Assembly: GCA_036927565.1 (NCBI GenBank)
Contig: JAYESD010000009.1
Coordinates: 158,494,929 to 158,558,928, forward strand
Length of the DNA: 64,000 bases
Reading direction: 5' to 3'
Source of the DNA: Tuctoria greenei
Lineage: Eukaryota > Streptophyta > Magnoliopsida > Poales > Poaceae
The position numbers were made by a program, and so were the translations under genes. This document shows, in pieces, positions 47,421 through 60,003 of this stretch. The number at the start of each line of letters is the position of its first letter. The first letter of the stretch is position 1. The notes below the pieces were generated by a model. The model searched no databases and had not been told where the DNA came from. It was given only the letters and a program-made list of their open reading frames with translations.

Positions 47421-48439
47421 TGATTTCTTTGGAGATCAAACTCCAACATCATTGACACATATGAGAGCTCACGTGCATGGTATATTAACATTAGTGGCAT
47501 ATACGAGATTGATTTTGTTTTTACAAATGGAAAATGAAAAAAAAAATCCCCAACAAGTAATCTAGATCTTGCATCCGGAGTAATCTAAAAACTGACGCGA
47601 ACATTTATTCACGTTGCCAAATTTGGCGCGTGCTTATCTGGGAGATCAATTAAATCCCAATGATCCAGCCGATCAACAACGTGTTTGCTCTATCTCCAAG
47701 ATCAAGTTTGGGCGTCGCCGACCACGTTTCGAAAAAGCACTCGATGTGTCTGGATGCGTGTTCATTGAACGCGTCGTATGCGTATCTGGACGGTCAAGTT
47801 CTAGCATTGTTCGCTACTCCAGAATTAAGCTACAGCTAATAAGCGTTTCGAAACCGGCCATATCTCTGCCTGATCTCCAGTCGCCTCTATCTCCAAGATC
47901 ATCTCTTTTACTGCAGTTTCACCTCTCATGAGCAGAAATGCCGGCATATTCCCAAACTCCATTTGGCGTTGTGGCTTCAACGTGGCAATGAAGGAACAAT
48001 TCAGGGGGCAGTTAACCTTAACGACGGGGTTAAGGCCGACGACCGGGGCCGTCCAGCCCTCCCCGAGGGTCAACAGGGGCCGCCCCGCGCGCGCGCCATC
48101 AGCATCAGACATGTCAGCCAGAGCAGAGACGTGGCCAGCACCAGTAGCAGCCCACCCAGCCGCGGATCAGACAGGGACTGCAGCCCCGGGAAACCCTGCG
48201 GGTCCCACCTCCGCCCTTTGTGGGACCCGCCCCCCAATCTGCGGGCTCGTCTTAACCTCGCCCCTTTAGGCGTCGTCGGCCCGAGAGCACCATCACAACA
48301 GTCCACAGCCCCCCTCTTCTCCGTCTCCGCTCCCTTTGACCGCCACCGTCGCGACGCACAGGTCCAACACTCGCTCCGATTCTCGGCGGCCGGCCAAGAG
48401 CGCCCGTGGATCGGGATTGGAGCGCGCGTGTGGTGGCTG
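47421..48439. promoter_or_regulatory. Upstream region of the AHL gene
   Basis: Changes from AT-rich (47430-47620) to GC-rich (47990-48440). It should hold the AHL promoter and 5' UTR. The reading frame is open upstream of the ATG but contains no earlier in-frame ATG. No clear TATA box seen. Confidence 0.5.
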
Positions 48440-49468
48440 ATGGATCCCGTGGCGGCGGCGGCAGCGCACGGCGGCGGGCACCACTTCGCGCCGCCGGCAC
48501 AGTTCCACCCGTTCCATTTCCCGGGGCAGCAGCAGCACCCGCCGCCGTTCCAGCATTTCCCCGGGCAGCAGCAGCAGCACCAGCCGCTCATGGGACCAGG
48601 AGGAGGCGCGCAGCAGTCGAAGCAGGATAACGTTGAGGACAGCAACAACCACATCAACAACGGCGCCGCGGGGAGCAACAACGCCAGCGGGGAACCTGCA
48701 GGCGCGGACCACCAGCACGCCGCCCAGCAGGCGGCGGCAGCGGAGGAGCAGCCGCCGGTGGTGATGCGCCGCCCCAGGGGCCGCCCCGCGGGGTCCAAGA
48801 ACAAGCCCAAGCCGCCGGTGATCATCACGCGGGACAGCGCGAGCGCGCTGCGCGCGCACGTCCTGGAGATCGCCGCCGGCTGCGACGTCGTCGAGAGCGT
48901 CGCGGGGTTCGCGCGCCGGCGCCAGATGGGCGTCTGCGTCCTCAGCGGCACCGGCGCCGTCTCCAACGTCCCCATCCGGCAGCTGACGGGCGGCGGCGCG
49001 GGGCCCGGCGGGGCCATCATCAACCTCGCCGGCCGTTACGAGATCCTCTCGCTCAGCGGCTGCTTCCTGCCGGCTCCGGCGCCTCCGTCCGCCACCGGCC
49101 TCACCGTCTACCTCTCTGGCGGCCAGGGCCAGGTCGTCGGTGGCACGGTCGCCGGCGAGCTCATGGCTTCCACTCCCGTGGTCATCGTGGCAGCCTGCTT
49201 CGGCAACGCCGCCTACGAGCGCCTCCCTCTCGACGACGACGAGCCGCAGCAGCAACCACTCCCGCAGGGTCTGGCCGGGCACGGGCAGTCCTCCTCCTCT
49301 CCTCCGCCGCCGTTACCATTATCTGCAGGTCACCCTCACCACCAGCAGCCGCCGCCTCTCGCCAACCATCTTCCCCCGCACCTACTCAACGGCCTCCCGC
49401 TCCCCGGCGACGCCTACGGATGGGCAGCAGGTGCAGGAAGCAGCTCCGGCCGCGTGGCTCCATACTGA
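48440..49468 (+). CDS. AHL: AT-hook motif nuclear-localized protein (AHL, PPC/DUF296)
   Basis: Nuclear DNA-binding protein that binds AT-rich minor grooves and forms complexes through its PPC domain; members regulate growth and organ initiation. 342 codons, single exon, typical of the intronless clade A. ATG at 48440 is the first in frame (MDPVAAAAAHGGGHHF). Residues 1-108 are His/Gln/Ala-rich. The type-I AT-hook RRPRGRPAGSKNKPKPP is at residues 110-126. The PPC domain runs from about 127 to 262 (VIITRDSASALRAHVLEI, GRYEILSLSGCFLPAP, GLTVYLSGGQGQVVGG, AYERLPL). The tail is Gln/Pro/His-rich. GRYEIL carries Tyr where Phe is more common. Very GC-rich with GC-ending codons, normal for grass genes. 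No damage seen. Which grass AHL it matches best cannot be told by eye. Confidence 0.95.
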   Translation: MDPVAAAAAHGGGHHFAPPAQFHPFHFPGQQQHPPPFQHFPGQQQQHQPLMGPGGGAQQSKQDNVEDSNNHINNGAAGSNNASGEPAGADHQHAAQQAAAAEEQPPVVMRRPRGRPAGSKNKPKPPVIITRDSASALRAHVLEIAAGCDVVESVAGFARRRQMGVCVLSGTGAVSNVPIRQLTGGGAGPGGAIINLAGRYEILSLSGCFLPAPAPPSATGLTVYLSGGQGQVVGGTVAGELMASTPVVIVAACFGNAAYERLPLDDDEPQQQPLPQGLAGHGQSSSSPPPPLPLSAGHPHHQQPPPLANHLPPHLLNGLPLPGDAYGWAAGAGSSSGRVAPY

Positions 49469-50227
49469 CGATGACGGCGGGCATGGAAAGAAATCGATCG
49501 AGAAACAAAGCATGCAGCATGGTAGTAGAATCGAATCGACCGAAGCTATAGAGGTTCATCAGTCTCTTCCGCCTATATGCTAAACTTACCCTCTTCTTCT
49601 ACTGTTTTTCTGTGATTGTGATGAGTCTGCCTAGCTTGCAAGGGACTTGAAGGATGGATGCATGGTTAATTACTCCAGTAGTAGTGTAGTAACTTCACTA
49701 GTGTTTGGTACTGTTAAGCTGTGGTTAATTTACTGTTACTTTTACCAGTAGTATCAGTAGTAGAGACGTAATTAAGCTTTGATGATTTTATAATTTGTCC
49801 CTATCAGTCCTTAGTCTTTGTCTCGGTCGAAAGCTTTGTCAAGAACCGAATGGGACCGGCGCGCGTATTTTATGGAGAATGATGGGCGAGTTCGTTGTTG
49901 TTTCTATTGGGTTTGTTCATACCGTGCACACAGATCAGATGTGTCTTAAGGCAGTGGACGATGGATATGGGTGACGGTATCACATGATCTAGCAACTGCT
50001 TCACCCACGACCGAGACAAGGACGACGACGACCTCTCTCCCGGCGCCGGCCTCTGTTAGCTAGCCTCCGATGCATTTGGTTGTTCGCAGGTGACGCTGCT
50101 AGCACACATACAACCATATGTGACACACACACGCTACAGTACTCTCGCTATATTTTATGTTGCATCGTCTCAAGTTGCAATCCTCCGATAGACCGGAGCG
50201 AGGTTCACACAGGCCGCGTATATAGCT
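49469..50227. other. AHL 3' region and flank
   Basis: Probably 3' UTR to about 49800 (AT-rich, several AATTT/TAATT tracts). No other gene seen. Confidence 0.5.
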
Positions 50228-51230
50228 CAAGTGTGTTTTTGTGCCACGTGTTGTTGGTCCTAAGAGAATCTATATATAGTTAACTCAATGATTAGCAGCT
50301 TGAGCAGATTACTTATAGTAATTTACTCATCAGGTGAAACAGTATCTGTCATTTATGTTAGAAATAAAACATTCGACACTTTTGTTCTTTTCTGCTATTT
50401 TGGAAAGTGATACCAATGGATACTATATTTGACCCAGAATGATCGACACATCAAATCGTATGCTGCCATTTTGAGCTGTTTTCCTTGTTTCTGTGAACCG
50501 ATCGAGCCACTGGTAGTTATAGACACAATACAACCCTGTTTGTTCCAGAACTAGAAAAAGGATTCGAGCCGCATGGGAATCAACGAGCTTAAAATATTTG
50601 GTTCTCTGGGTTGTACACGTCGTCATCCTGGTAACAACAGGGCTGGAAATCGTTAAATTCTGAAGATTTTTTTTTTCGAATAAGACTTGTCCAGGTTTTC
50701 CTCGTCCTGGGAGGACCCAGGTTTTTTTTTTTCGAATAGCTCAAGTGTCTCTGTGTCATGTGTTGTTGGTCCTAAGAGAATCTATAGTTAACTCATCAAT
50801 GATTAGCTGCAGGTTGAGCAGATTACACTCATCAGGTGAAACAGTATCTGTCATTTGTATTAGGAATAAAACATTGGGCACTTTTTGTTCTTTTCTGCTG
50901 TTTTGGAAAGTGATACCAATGGATACTATATATGACCAAGAATGACCCACATCGTATCGTATGCCATTTTAAGCTGTTTTCCTTGTTTTTGTGAACTGAG
51001 CGAGCCACCACTGGGAGTTGTAGATACAGAAAACAACCCTGTGTTGTTCCAGAACTAGAAAATCGAAGGATTCGAGCCACATGGGAATCAACGAGCATAC
51101 AATATTTGGTTCTCTGGGTTGTACGTCGTCGTCATCCCGGTAACAACAGGGTTGTGAAATTGTTAAAATTCTGAAGATTTTTTTTTTCAAATATGACTTG
51201 TCCAGGTTTTCCTCGTCCTGGGAGGACCCA
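50228..51230 (+). repeat. ~0.5 kb tandem duplication downstream of AHL
   Basis: 50228-50719 and 50738-51230 are two direct copies in the same order: CACGTGTTGTTGGTCCTAAG / CATGTGTTGTTGGTCCTAAG, then CATCAGGTGAAACAGTATCTGTC, ACTTTTTGTTCTTTTCTGCT, TTTGGTTCTCTGGGTTGTAC, CAGGTTTTCCTCGTCCTGG. Copies differ by scattered substitutions and small indels. Confidence 0.92.
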
Positions 51231-54200
51231 GTCTTTGCAACTGATTCAACTGTCGCACTCAGTCGACCAGTGCAAGCGGATTTTTTTGGTCAAACACAAT
51301 ATACTTGCTTGCTAAGAATAATTTTGTCAATTGAACCCAGTAGTGATTTGGAGATTATTAATGGAGCTGGTAAGGTATATGCTTGCATTCAAAACGACCC
51401 TGTATAAAGTCTCTTGATTAATTCGCAATATCCAAAATTTGGCTGGTTTTTATATATTAACGACTATTTTTTTCGTTTCCCCTTAAAATTAGTTGAGACG
51501 AACCATGAAACTTTCCGCCCTCCCCTAACACTTTTACCGACAACGTGAACAGCGGGGTTTCCCTAAGCACCGGGTTCGGGCCCCGGCCATTCCGGGAAAC
51601 GCTCGCCCAAACCACATTCGTTCTAGTCACAGTGAAAGGAATGGTACGTATCACAAGAGCCTACTAGCTAAGTGGGCTACTGCCAAATAATCACATGGTA
51701 TTAGTCTAAACAGGCTCTGATGATCGTTCGTCAGCTACTACTGATGGACCGGAGCGTACTCGCATATCCGGGCGTTTCCTGATGCCGCGCATGCAGGCGC
51801 AGTTTCTGCGTGCTGCTTTGGAAGCACAAGCAGGGACTGTGGCATGCATGCCCGGTTTGGACTAGGTCACAGTGTGTGCATGCATGCCTGCCGCGGCCAT
51901 TGCTCGCATTGCATACACACACAGTTCGTTAATTGCAGCACATATCTGCATCTGCATGCATGGGTCTCTGGTCTGGTGCAGCGGTAAAAAGAGGCGCGAG
52001 CAAATGATTCCGGTGGCCGCGCGCGCGCATGCATGGCATGGCATATTGGCGTGACCGATCGATCTGCAGCAAGTGACTTGCTTCCCTGGGATGGGAGGCT
52101 GGGGAACCTTTTACTGCAATGCAGTGCAGCACGGGAGCAAGGCAACCGTGCGAGCCCGGAGTTCGAGGCTGATGCAAGGAACAGTGGCAGCAGCACAGCT
52201 GATGCCTATATCTCCAGTGGTAATTAACGAGCAGCATGGATGCGATTGCAGAGGTGAGGTATGGGTCACCCTGAAGAATTGAATCGAGTTATATAGCTTT
52301 GGACGATGCAGAGAGAGAGAGGTAGTGATGTGTGTGGGTGTGATATGTCTGATGTGAGAGAGGTGGTGGTCAGGGTCACACGTGCACCTGGCGCCTTTTC
52401 GAGGCAGCAACAGTTGGGAGGTATGGCGCGCAACTGCAGCTAGAGAGAGATGTGATGAGGATGATGATGGGACGGGCAAAAGAGACTGGTTAGCTATCGT
52501 CCTCGCGCCCTCTGCCCTGCTGCCACTGCACGCGTTGCGTCGCGTTGCCGTGGCGCGAGGCGTACATGCGCGCGTGCGTGCCTGCGCTGCGCTGCGCTGC
52601 GCATGCATGCGTCCGTCCGAGGCGAGTCGATCGCTGCCCTGCCCGGCCCTGCCCTGCCCTGCCCTGCCCTGCCCCCGGCGGTGGCAGCGGCGGTGCCAGA
52701 CGCTGCTGCTACCTCGTCACCACGGTCGTTGTAAAATTCTTTGGGCCATGCATTCGTGCTTAATTTACCTGTTCGTTAACGGACTATAGAATCTTGCTGT
52801 TTCCTTGTTCTGGTGACATAACACCTCTATGTACAAAGTAAGACTAATCAATTATCTTTGTCCTCTGGTGTTTCCTTTGCTCTGAAATCGATCTGAAACA
52901 TTGGCATGACATAAACGGAACACCTTCCCACTGAAACCAAAGATATCCCTCGTGAAATGGACCAGTTATATATGCCAATAATACGAGTTGGTCAGTACTG
53001 TACTTACGTTCCGGCCGGCCTATCTACTATCTCGGTCATCAGAGAAGACGATACGTACGATCGAACGCGAGGCGACGAGATCTGGCCTCAGATTTCCCCG
53101 CAGAGGCCGCACGTTTCCGGCCGCCTGACGACACTGCCGCTCGGCGTCTTCACGACGGCGACGTCTGCTTTCGCGTCCGTCCGTCCGGCGGTGCACATGT
53201 CCGACAAGCGACAAGATTGTATTTTTGGGAGGTCCCTTTCGGACGAGTACGACTCGTACTTCGTGGTCGCGGTATTCAAACTTGAGAGCAGATACGTACG
53301 TACGTACTCCGTGTGGATCTCGGTCAACAGTGTACGTACATATGCTGGCACAAGTTCATCGACTGGCCTGCCTGACAGATGAAGTGTCGTCAGATACACC
53401 TCTTAGTCTGTCGTCGATATTTACAGGAGTCAGTAGTTTGTACTAGCGCTAGTACAGACGAGTTCTCTCGCGTCGTGTATACATACGTCATACGCATGTT
53501 GAATGTGTGCGCTAGCAAAGGACGACAGTGGCAGTATAGTGTGTTCAAATTCAAATCCTCGGATTCGGAAAATTTGACTGGAAACCGTTTCATGCAGCAT
53601 GTACTCCGATCGATATTAACAGTTGATATCCAAAGCTGGGATGCGGCCGTACATTGATTTATGTGACGGATGACTGAAACAAGTCCCTGGCCTGTCATCA
53701 GAAGGAAGTCTCATGTTTTTTTTTTCTTGTCTGTAATAGAATTTCTTCACGAGTGCCCATATATGCAGTCATCTTCTTCTCATCCTACGGCGGACTGGGC
53801 TTGTCTTTTCCTGTCTGAATTAATCGACAAGGATTAATTACTGGTAATTATTACCATTAACCTGGGCCTTGAGTAAGTTAGCGTGTGCGTTAGGAATATT
53901 TACTAGCAGGATTGTTCTCTCCTATCTCTGTGCGCGCATGCACGAGGGACGAGGAGGATGGAAACAAAGAAATCCAAAAGCTGCAAGTGTTTGTACTGCA
54001 GTATTGTTAGGCTAGTTGCTTGGGTGACGGCCGTACAAGGAGAGCGCCATCGCTTTGCCCTGCAAGGCAAGTGTAGTATCGGGTGATGACCTAGGTTCCT
54101 GCCATCTGGACAGAGAGAGAGGGAGCAGGAAGGAGTGGCTCAAGGCTGATTCTTCTGTGACTCTGTCTGTGTGTGTGTGCATGCATGCGCTGCAGGTCTC

Positions 54201-55076
54201 TCCTTCTCAACCACTCCGATGAATGACGATGTTGACCACATGTAGGGCCCTCCTCATTGATCAGATGGACTCGTTTGATGTATTCCTAACCCCTGGTTAA
54301 TTGTTTGTTCGCTAAAGTGCCTTGTGTTGCTTTTCTTGATGTTGGTGACGGCGGCCAAAGGCAGGCCCTAGTACCTTCCTGGTGTCATCATCCCCTAACA
54401 AGCTGTGCTCTTATCTGGCCCTGGTCGGCTGCACGAGCAGATGCAGACGTTCCCAGCTTCTGCTATTCAGACGGGTTTGAAGGGCCATGGTCGTAGCCAA
54501 ATTAAAGCACTCTTCCCTTTGGATGGACCGTACCGTACATAGGAGTATTAGCTCTTCTCTTTGCAGGAGCTCGAGTTGAATGGTCCGATCCTGTCTCAAA
54601 TCTAATTCCATTTATCGGAAAACTATAACTACGGTTTTTGGATGACGCCAGCTATAACTGCAACTTAAAAGAGTCGTCTCGTCTCGTGTCTCGGTTCAAA
54701 TGGTCTGGCACTCAATTTGGTGGGTGGCAACGGCCAGGAGATTCGCGCCTGACAGTCCCGGCGTTGTTTCTTTCGCATTCTCATCTCTCTCGTCATCAGA
54801 TCAGGTTGACTTCCAGCAACATTCTTCGCGTTCAAATCAGCATCCTTGTTCGTGCATGATGTAAGATGGCTTGTCAACCAGTGTTGTTGCTCCACTGAAA
54901 GCAACCTTCTCTCGGTTGTTCTACCAACTGTTATCAAGATGTTCCCAGCACAGAACATGGGCACTGATATAGAACTGAAACAGTCATATTATAGCCTACT
55001 AGCCTAGGAATTTCGAAGGCCAAACATGGGCACCTGATATTACAAAATAGTTCACCAGTAACCAATCACTTTGTGG
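51231..55076. other. Long intergenic stretch without recognised gene
   Basis: No coding region, transposon boundary or structural RNA that I can support. It has GC-rich parts with GCATGCATG simple sequence (51770-52060, 52540-52680, 53020-53340) and GA- or GT-rich short repeats (52300-52345, 54105-54180). It may hold promoters or non-coding RNA not visible by eye. Confidence 0.5.
52634..52675 (+). repeat. CCCTG simple repeat
   Basis: About seven tandem copies of the 5-mer CCCTG, with one CCCGG interruption. Confidence 0.9.
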
Positions 55077-55164
55077 CTACGGTCCTTTGACATTTTTCTT
55101 TTCCTCTGTGCCATTAACAAACCAAGGAATATGATACTCCCAGTTGGCAGTCACAGCATACTGT
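55077..55164 (-). pseudogene. Possible stray terminal exon of an unknown gene
   Basis: The minus strand reads a good acceptor (TTGGCGTTCAACAG), then an open 28-codon segment containing QYAVTANWEYHIPWFVNGTE, ending at TAG 55077-55079. Composition and splice site look like a real last exon, but no upstream exon is recognisable and I do not know the family. It could be a captured gene fragment or chance. Confidence 0.3.
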
Positions 55165-55574
55165 CTGTTGAACGCCAATACAAAAATTGTGCAGATTTTC
55201 AGACAGTACATTGCTCCCTGACAAGAACATTCACGTACTAAGTAAAGAAAAAGGAAAAGGCGCATTCCAATACATGTGCTGAATAGATAAATGGCTGCTA
55301 CAATACGTCTCAGCCAGACTGCCAGCTTATATTGCATTCTAACAAGTCCTGGAGTCAATAGCATCGCCAGAACTGAAGTCCAGGGTAGTACATTCCAACA
55401 AGTATAAGACTGGTCGCACACATTCACCTCTAAAATCCATCTCTAAAAAGAATATTCTTCTTCTTTACAGTCACCTCTAAAAGATTCTCACTTTTACAGT
55501 TTGCTTCTCCGCACTCGTTAACCTCTATATCGGATCTCTATATCAACTATTATCTATTTTATATTATATCAAAC

Positions 55575-55801
55575 TATTATGAATTGAGTAGAATAGAAAA
55601 TAGAAGTAGACAAATGTTTGACACAAATGAAAACTTGTTCTTCTCATTAATCAATCTGTTTCTTATATACATGTTCAATGGACAATGACGCCTGTTCGGG
55701 TTGGAACCGCCGGTGCCGATGTGCCTGTTCGGGATGCACCCGTTGGGAAGGAGTAACCGCAAGCATCTACTGTTCACACTTGTAACTGTTTATTCTTAAC
55801 A
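55575..55801 (-). repeat. 3' LTR of gag-less copia (227 bp)
   Basis: Direct partner of 59620-59853, bounded by CAAAC outside and the polypurine tract inside. Confidence 0.93.
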
Positions 55802-56072
55802 CTCCCCCTTGGACAGTTGATGCTCATATGTTACATTGTATATAATTAACATGTCTATATGTCTCCTTCAAAAACTCTTTGGGAAAAAATCGAGAGACAG
55901 ACATAATCTTGTGTGCACATTGTCTCGTTAAAAACCTTTCAATGAAAAATTCTTTAAAACTCATAAAAGGAAAAAGAGTACAATGTGATGCTTTATTTAT
56001 GATACTTCATAGAGGTTCTCCCCCTGAACCTTGCAAGTCTTTAAGTCTTTTCATTCCAATGCCTTTGACACA

Positions 56073-59000
56073 TTAGTCAAATATAGCTAGTGGTAATGAC
56101 TTCGTGAATAAAACTGCAAGATTATCACAAGACTTTGTTTGTATAACACTTATCTCTCCATGTTGTTGTAGTTCATATGGATAAAATAGTTTTGGAGAAA
56201 TATGTTTCGTATAATTAGTCTTTATGTATCCTGTTTGCATCTGAGCAACACAAGCCGCATTATCCTCATAGATAATCATAGGTGACTTTATTTCACCTAT
56301 ACCACATGAAGTTTCTATGTGGTTAATCACTCTTCTTAACCAGACACACTCTCTTGGTGCCTCGTATAGTGCGATAATTTCTGAGTGATTCATGGACGTA
56401 GCTATTAAAGTCTGTTTTGAAGACTTCCATGAGATAGCAGTCCCATTATATAAAAACACAAATCCAGTTTGTGATCTACCATTATGTGGATCAGATAAAT
56501 AGCCGGCATCGGAATATCCGACTAAATCAGATTCTTGTTTCATTTGAAAGAATAAACCAAGATCTATTGTGCCATTTAAATATCTCATGATATTTTTAAT
56601 ACCTTTTCAATGACGCATAGTCGGTGCTGCACTGTGTCTAGCAAGACAATCTACTGCGAATGCAATGTCTGGTCTCGTATTATTTGCTAGATACATCAAT
56701 GCACCAATGGCACTAAGGTATGGGTATTCTGCTCCCAATACTTCTTCTTTTTCTTGTTTCGGCCTAAATGGATCTTTATCCTTTTCTAAGGCACGAACTA
56801 TCATTGGAGTCCTTTGGGGGTATGCTTTGTCCATATTTAATATTTCCAATACTTTCTTGACATAAGCAGACTGATGTAGAATGATACCCTTCTGTAGATG
56901 TTCTATTTGTAGTCCTAAACAGAATTTGGTTTTATCCAGATCTTTCATTTCAAACTCTTTCTTAAGATGATTGCGTGCTTCATTTATATCCTTTTCATGA
57001 CCAATTATATTTAGGTCATCAACATATACTGATATTATACAAAAACCAGTATTTGATTTTCTTATGAACACGCATGGACAATCATCATTATTTGAATATT
57101 CTTTGTAGGAGGAATTCCTTTAGTCTGTTATACCACATTCTACCTGATTGTTTTAATCCATACAAGGATTTAACAAGTTTTACACAATACATATTGCGAT
57201 TTACATTCTTATTCAGTACACAAATTCCATCAGGAACTTTCATGTATATATCTGAATCTAATGACCCGTATAAATACGCGGTCACGACATCCATTAATTG
57301 CATTGATAGATGCTTTTGCATTGCCAAAGATATTAAATATCGGAATATTATTTCATTCATTACTGGGTAGTAAGTTTCATTAAAATCAACTTCAGATCTC
57401 TGCGTAAAACCCTGTGCAATCAGCCTCGCTTTATATCTTACCACCTCATTATTTTCGTTTCTTTTCCGAACGAAAACCCACTTGAACCCTACTGGAAAGG
57501 TTCTTGGAGGTGTAGGCATTACTTTGGTAAATATCCTTCTCTTCTTAAGCGAATTAAACTCAACTTCAATTGTCTCTTTCCATTTGTTCCAGTCTGAGCG
57601 TGTCTTACACTCTGTCATGGACTTAGATTCTGGATCATCTTGGAAATTTTCAATAATGACAGTTGAGAAGCATAGGTCTGCAATTGTAGTACTATGATTA
57701 TAAACTTTCCCCGAACTAGTATAATTAATGGAAATCTCTTCTACCCCATTTGACATCTCATGATTTCCCAATACAAGATTGTCGGGATTTTCCGATCTTC
57801 TAGTCTCATTTATATTGCGCGCTTGAGAACTAGATTGTGGATCATTCACATTCACTTGAGGTTGTACCCCTTTAGTTTTTCTCAGAGTCCTAGGTTTTCT
57901 TGGAGCTTTTGTTTTCTCTTTTCTTGGTTGCTTTTCTGAAGCAATATTCTTTTTTTTTAGGTTCTACCCTCCTCCTCTTCCTTATAGAAGGAGGCAGAGT
58001 GGTTTTCTTTGATACCTCCACTCGTTCGGGTGCATTTACTGCGGGATTCCAAGATTTCATAACTCCATTATAATCTGTGAATGCATCTGGCAACTTATTT
58101 GCAACATTCTATAAATTTATTATTCTCTGAACTTGAAATTCAGTCTGTTGTGTACGTGGATCTGAGGATATGATGGATTTATCATCCCAATTTATTTTCT
58201 GACATTCTGAACTATTCTGAAATTCTCCCTCTAATGCTGGGAAATGATCCTCATTAAATATACAGTCAGCGTACATTGCTGTGAATAAATCACCAGTCAT
58301 GGATTTCAGGTATTTTATGATCAAGTGAGAGCGATATCCCACATAAATACCCATTTTTTATGAGGACCCATTTGTGTACGTTGCGGTGGTGAAATTGGTA
58401 CATATACTGCGCACCCAAATTTCCGCAAATGGGAAATGCTCAGAGCATTACCACGTACTAACTATAGTGGGGAAACACTATGATATACAGTTGGTCGCAA
58501 TTGTATTAAGTCTGCAACATGTAAAACTGCATGACCTCAGCATGTAATTGGTAAATTACAATTATGTAATAATGGTCTTGCAATCAACTTAATTCTCTTA
58601 ATAAGTGATTCAATCAATCCATTTTGAGTATGTACATATGGTACTGAATGTTGCACTTCAATTCTCTGAGCCATACAATAATCATTGAAAGCCTTTGAAG
58701 TAAACTCTGCAGCATTATCTAATCTTACAGATTTCAATCTATATTCAGAATAATTTGCTTTTAATCTTATGACTTGAGTCATAAATTTAGCAAATGCATG
58801 GTTTCGTGTTGACAAAAGACACACATGTGACCATCTCATTGATGCATCTATTAAAACCATAAAATATTTAAATGGTCCCGATAAGGATCTTATAGGTCTA
58901 CAAATATCTCTTTGAATTCTTTCAAGAAACTTAAGTGGTTCGACTTTAATCTTAAGAGGTGATGGTCTCAAGATTAGTTTTCCAGTTGCACAAGCTGTGC

Positions 59001-59572
59001 ACATAAAATCTGAAGATTTCGGAAATTTGGCTGAATTAATTGTGACCATAAGTATTACCTATAATCTTCCTCATCATTCCAACTCCTGGATGTTCAAGTC
59101 TTTCATGCCATGTTTTGAATGCGTCTACATCTTGAAAGACTATCTTGTATGTAATATATAGTACAGGTTGTATGTATGTATAATACAATCCAGACAGTAA
59201 GCATGACATTCTCTCTAGAATATCATAGCTATCACCGTTTTTCTGAATAATGTGAAGAAACTCCTCATTATTTTATTTATAGGTATTTATATATTACCCA
59301 TTCATACGGACATCTCTATAACTTAGCAATGTACAAGTAGAATCGGGATATAAAAGTGCATTCTCGATTGTTACTTGTGTACCCATTGGTAGGACTATAG
59401 TAGCACGTCCAGAGCCTACTATATTTGTATCATGTCTTGCAATGGTCAAAATATTCTCAGTTCTCTTTGTAAGAGTTTGAAAATATTTTGTCTCTCTAAG
59501 TATAGTGTTCATTGTGCCACTATCCACAAGGCATATTTCTTGTTCCATTTGATTGACTTCAAGTATCTTCAA
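56073..59572 (-). pseudogene. Copia Pol remnant (protease, integrase, RT, RNase H)
   Basis: Read on the minus strand: protease LVDSGTMNTILRE near 59520; integrase with zinc-like CTACATGKL and core motifs IQRDICRPI, LDNAAEFTSKAFND and QNGLIESLIKRIK (59049-58537); connecting part (GIYVGYRSHLIIKYLK) at 58354-57890; RT (VGFKWVFVRKRNENNEVVRY, SLYGLKQSGRMWYN) at 57855-57088; YVDD at 57026-57015; RNase H (SDAGYLSDPHNGRSQTGFVF) ending 56073. Frame changes near 58370, 58100 and 57080 and several stops break it. No Gag domain or zinc knuckle is present. Confidence 0.9.
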
Positions 59573-59603
59573 TTCTTGAAGCCTATGAACTCTCTGGTTG
59601 AAC

Positions 59604-59619
59604 TACGTGGCTGATAACG
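59604..59619 (-). other. Putative primer-binding site of gag-less copia
   Basis: The minus strand reads CGTTATCAGCCACGTA directly after the LTR. It resembles sites that pair with an internal part of tRNA-Met rather than its 3' end (inference). Confidence 0.55.
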
Positions 59620-59853
59620 TATTATGAATTGAGTAGAATAGAAAATAAAAATAGACAAATGTTTGAGACAAATGAAAACTTGTTCTTCTCATTAATCAAT
59701 CTGTTTCGTATATACATGTTCAATGGACAATGGCGCATGTTCAAAATGGAACCGCCGGAGCCGATGTGCCTGTTCGGGATGCACCTGTTGAGAAGGAGTA
59801 ACCGCAAGCATCTACTGTTCACTGTTCACACTTGTAACTGTTTATTCTTAACA
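59620..59853 (-). repeat. 5' LTR of gag-less copia (234 bp)
   Basis: Differs from 55575-55801 by a handful of changes and a short CTGTTCA duplication near 59820. Confidence 0.93.
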
Positions 59854-60003
59854 CAAACAACTATATCTGTTTTTTCTTTTCTTTTCTCCCTCCTCCTTCC
59901 CCCCCCTCTCTCTCTCTTCGCCTGACACATAGAGTTGCTACAGGGAAACGTTAGGAATAAAGGTGGATTGTAGAGATTTTCATTTTACAGGCCCTCTAAA
60001 TCC

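Larger units (their letters stand above)
55575..59853 (-). mobile_element. Copia LTR retrotransposon lacking gag
   Basis: 4279 bp. LTRs 59620-59853 (5', 234 bp) and 55575-55801 (3', 227 bp); perfect 5-bp duplication CAAAC at 55570-55574 and 59854-59858. The minus strand starts TGTTAAGAATAAACAG. The primer site region reads CGTTATCAGCC just inside the 5' LTR, and the polypurine tract AAGGGGGAG abuts the 3' LTR. The body goes almost directly from the primer site to protease, so gag is missing. Confidence 0.94.

Noticed and set aside
48070..49282. Long minus-strand ORFs opposite the AHL gene
   Set aside because: Shadows of GC-rich codon third positions; the + frame has a clear AT-hook and PPC domain.
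51556..51590. tRNA T-arm-like CCGGGTTCGGGCCCCGG
   Set aside because: Lacks the invariant A after TTCG and no acceptor, D or anticodon arm can be formed around it.
54090..54210. GA-rich segment resembling a miR156/529-type precursor
   Set aside because: The ~20-mer differs from known mature forms at several positions and I could not find a matching star arm.
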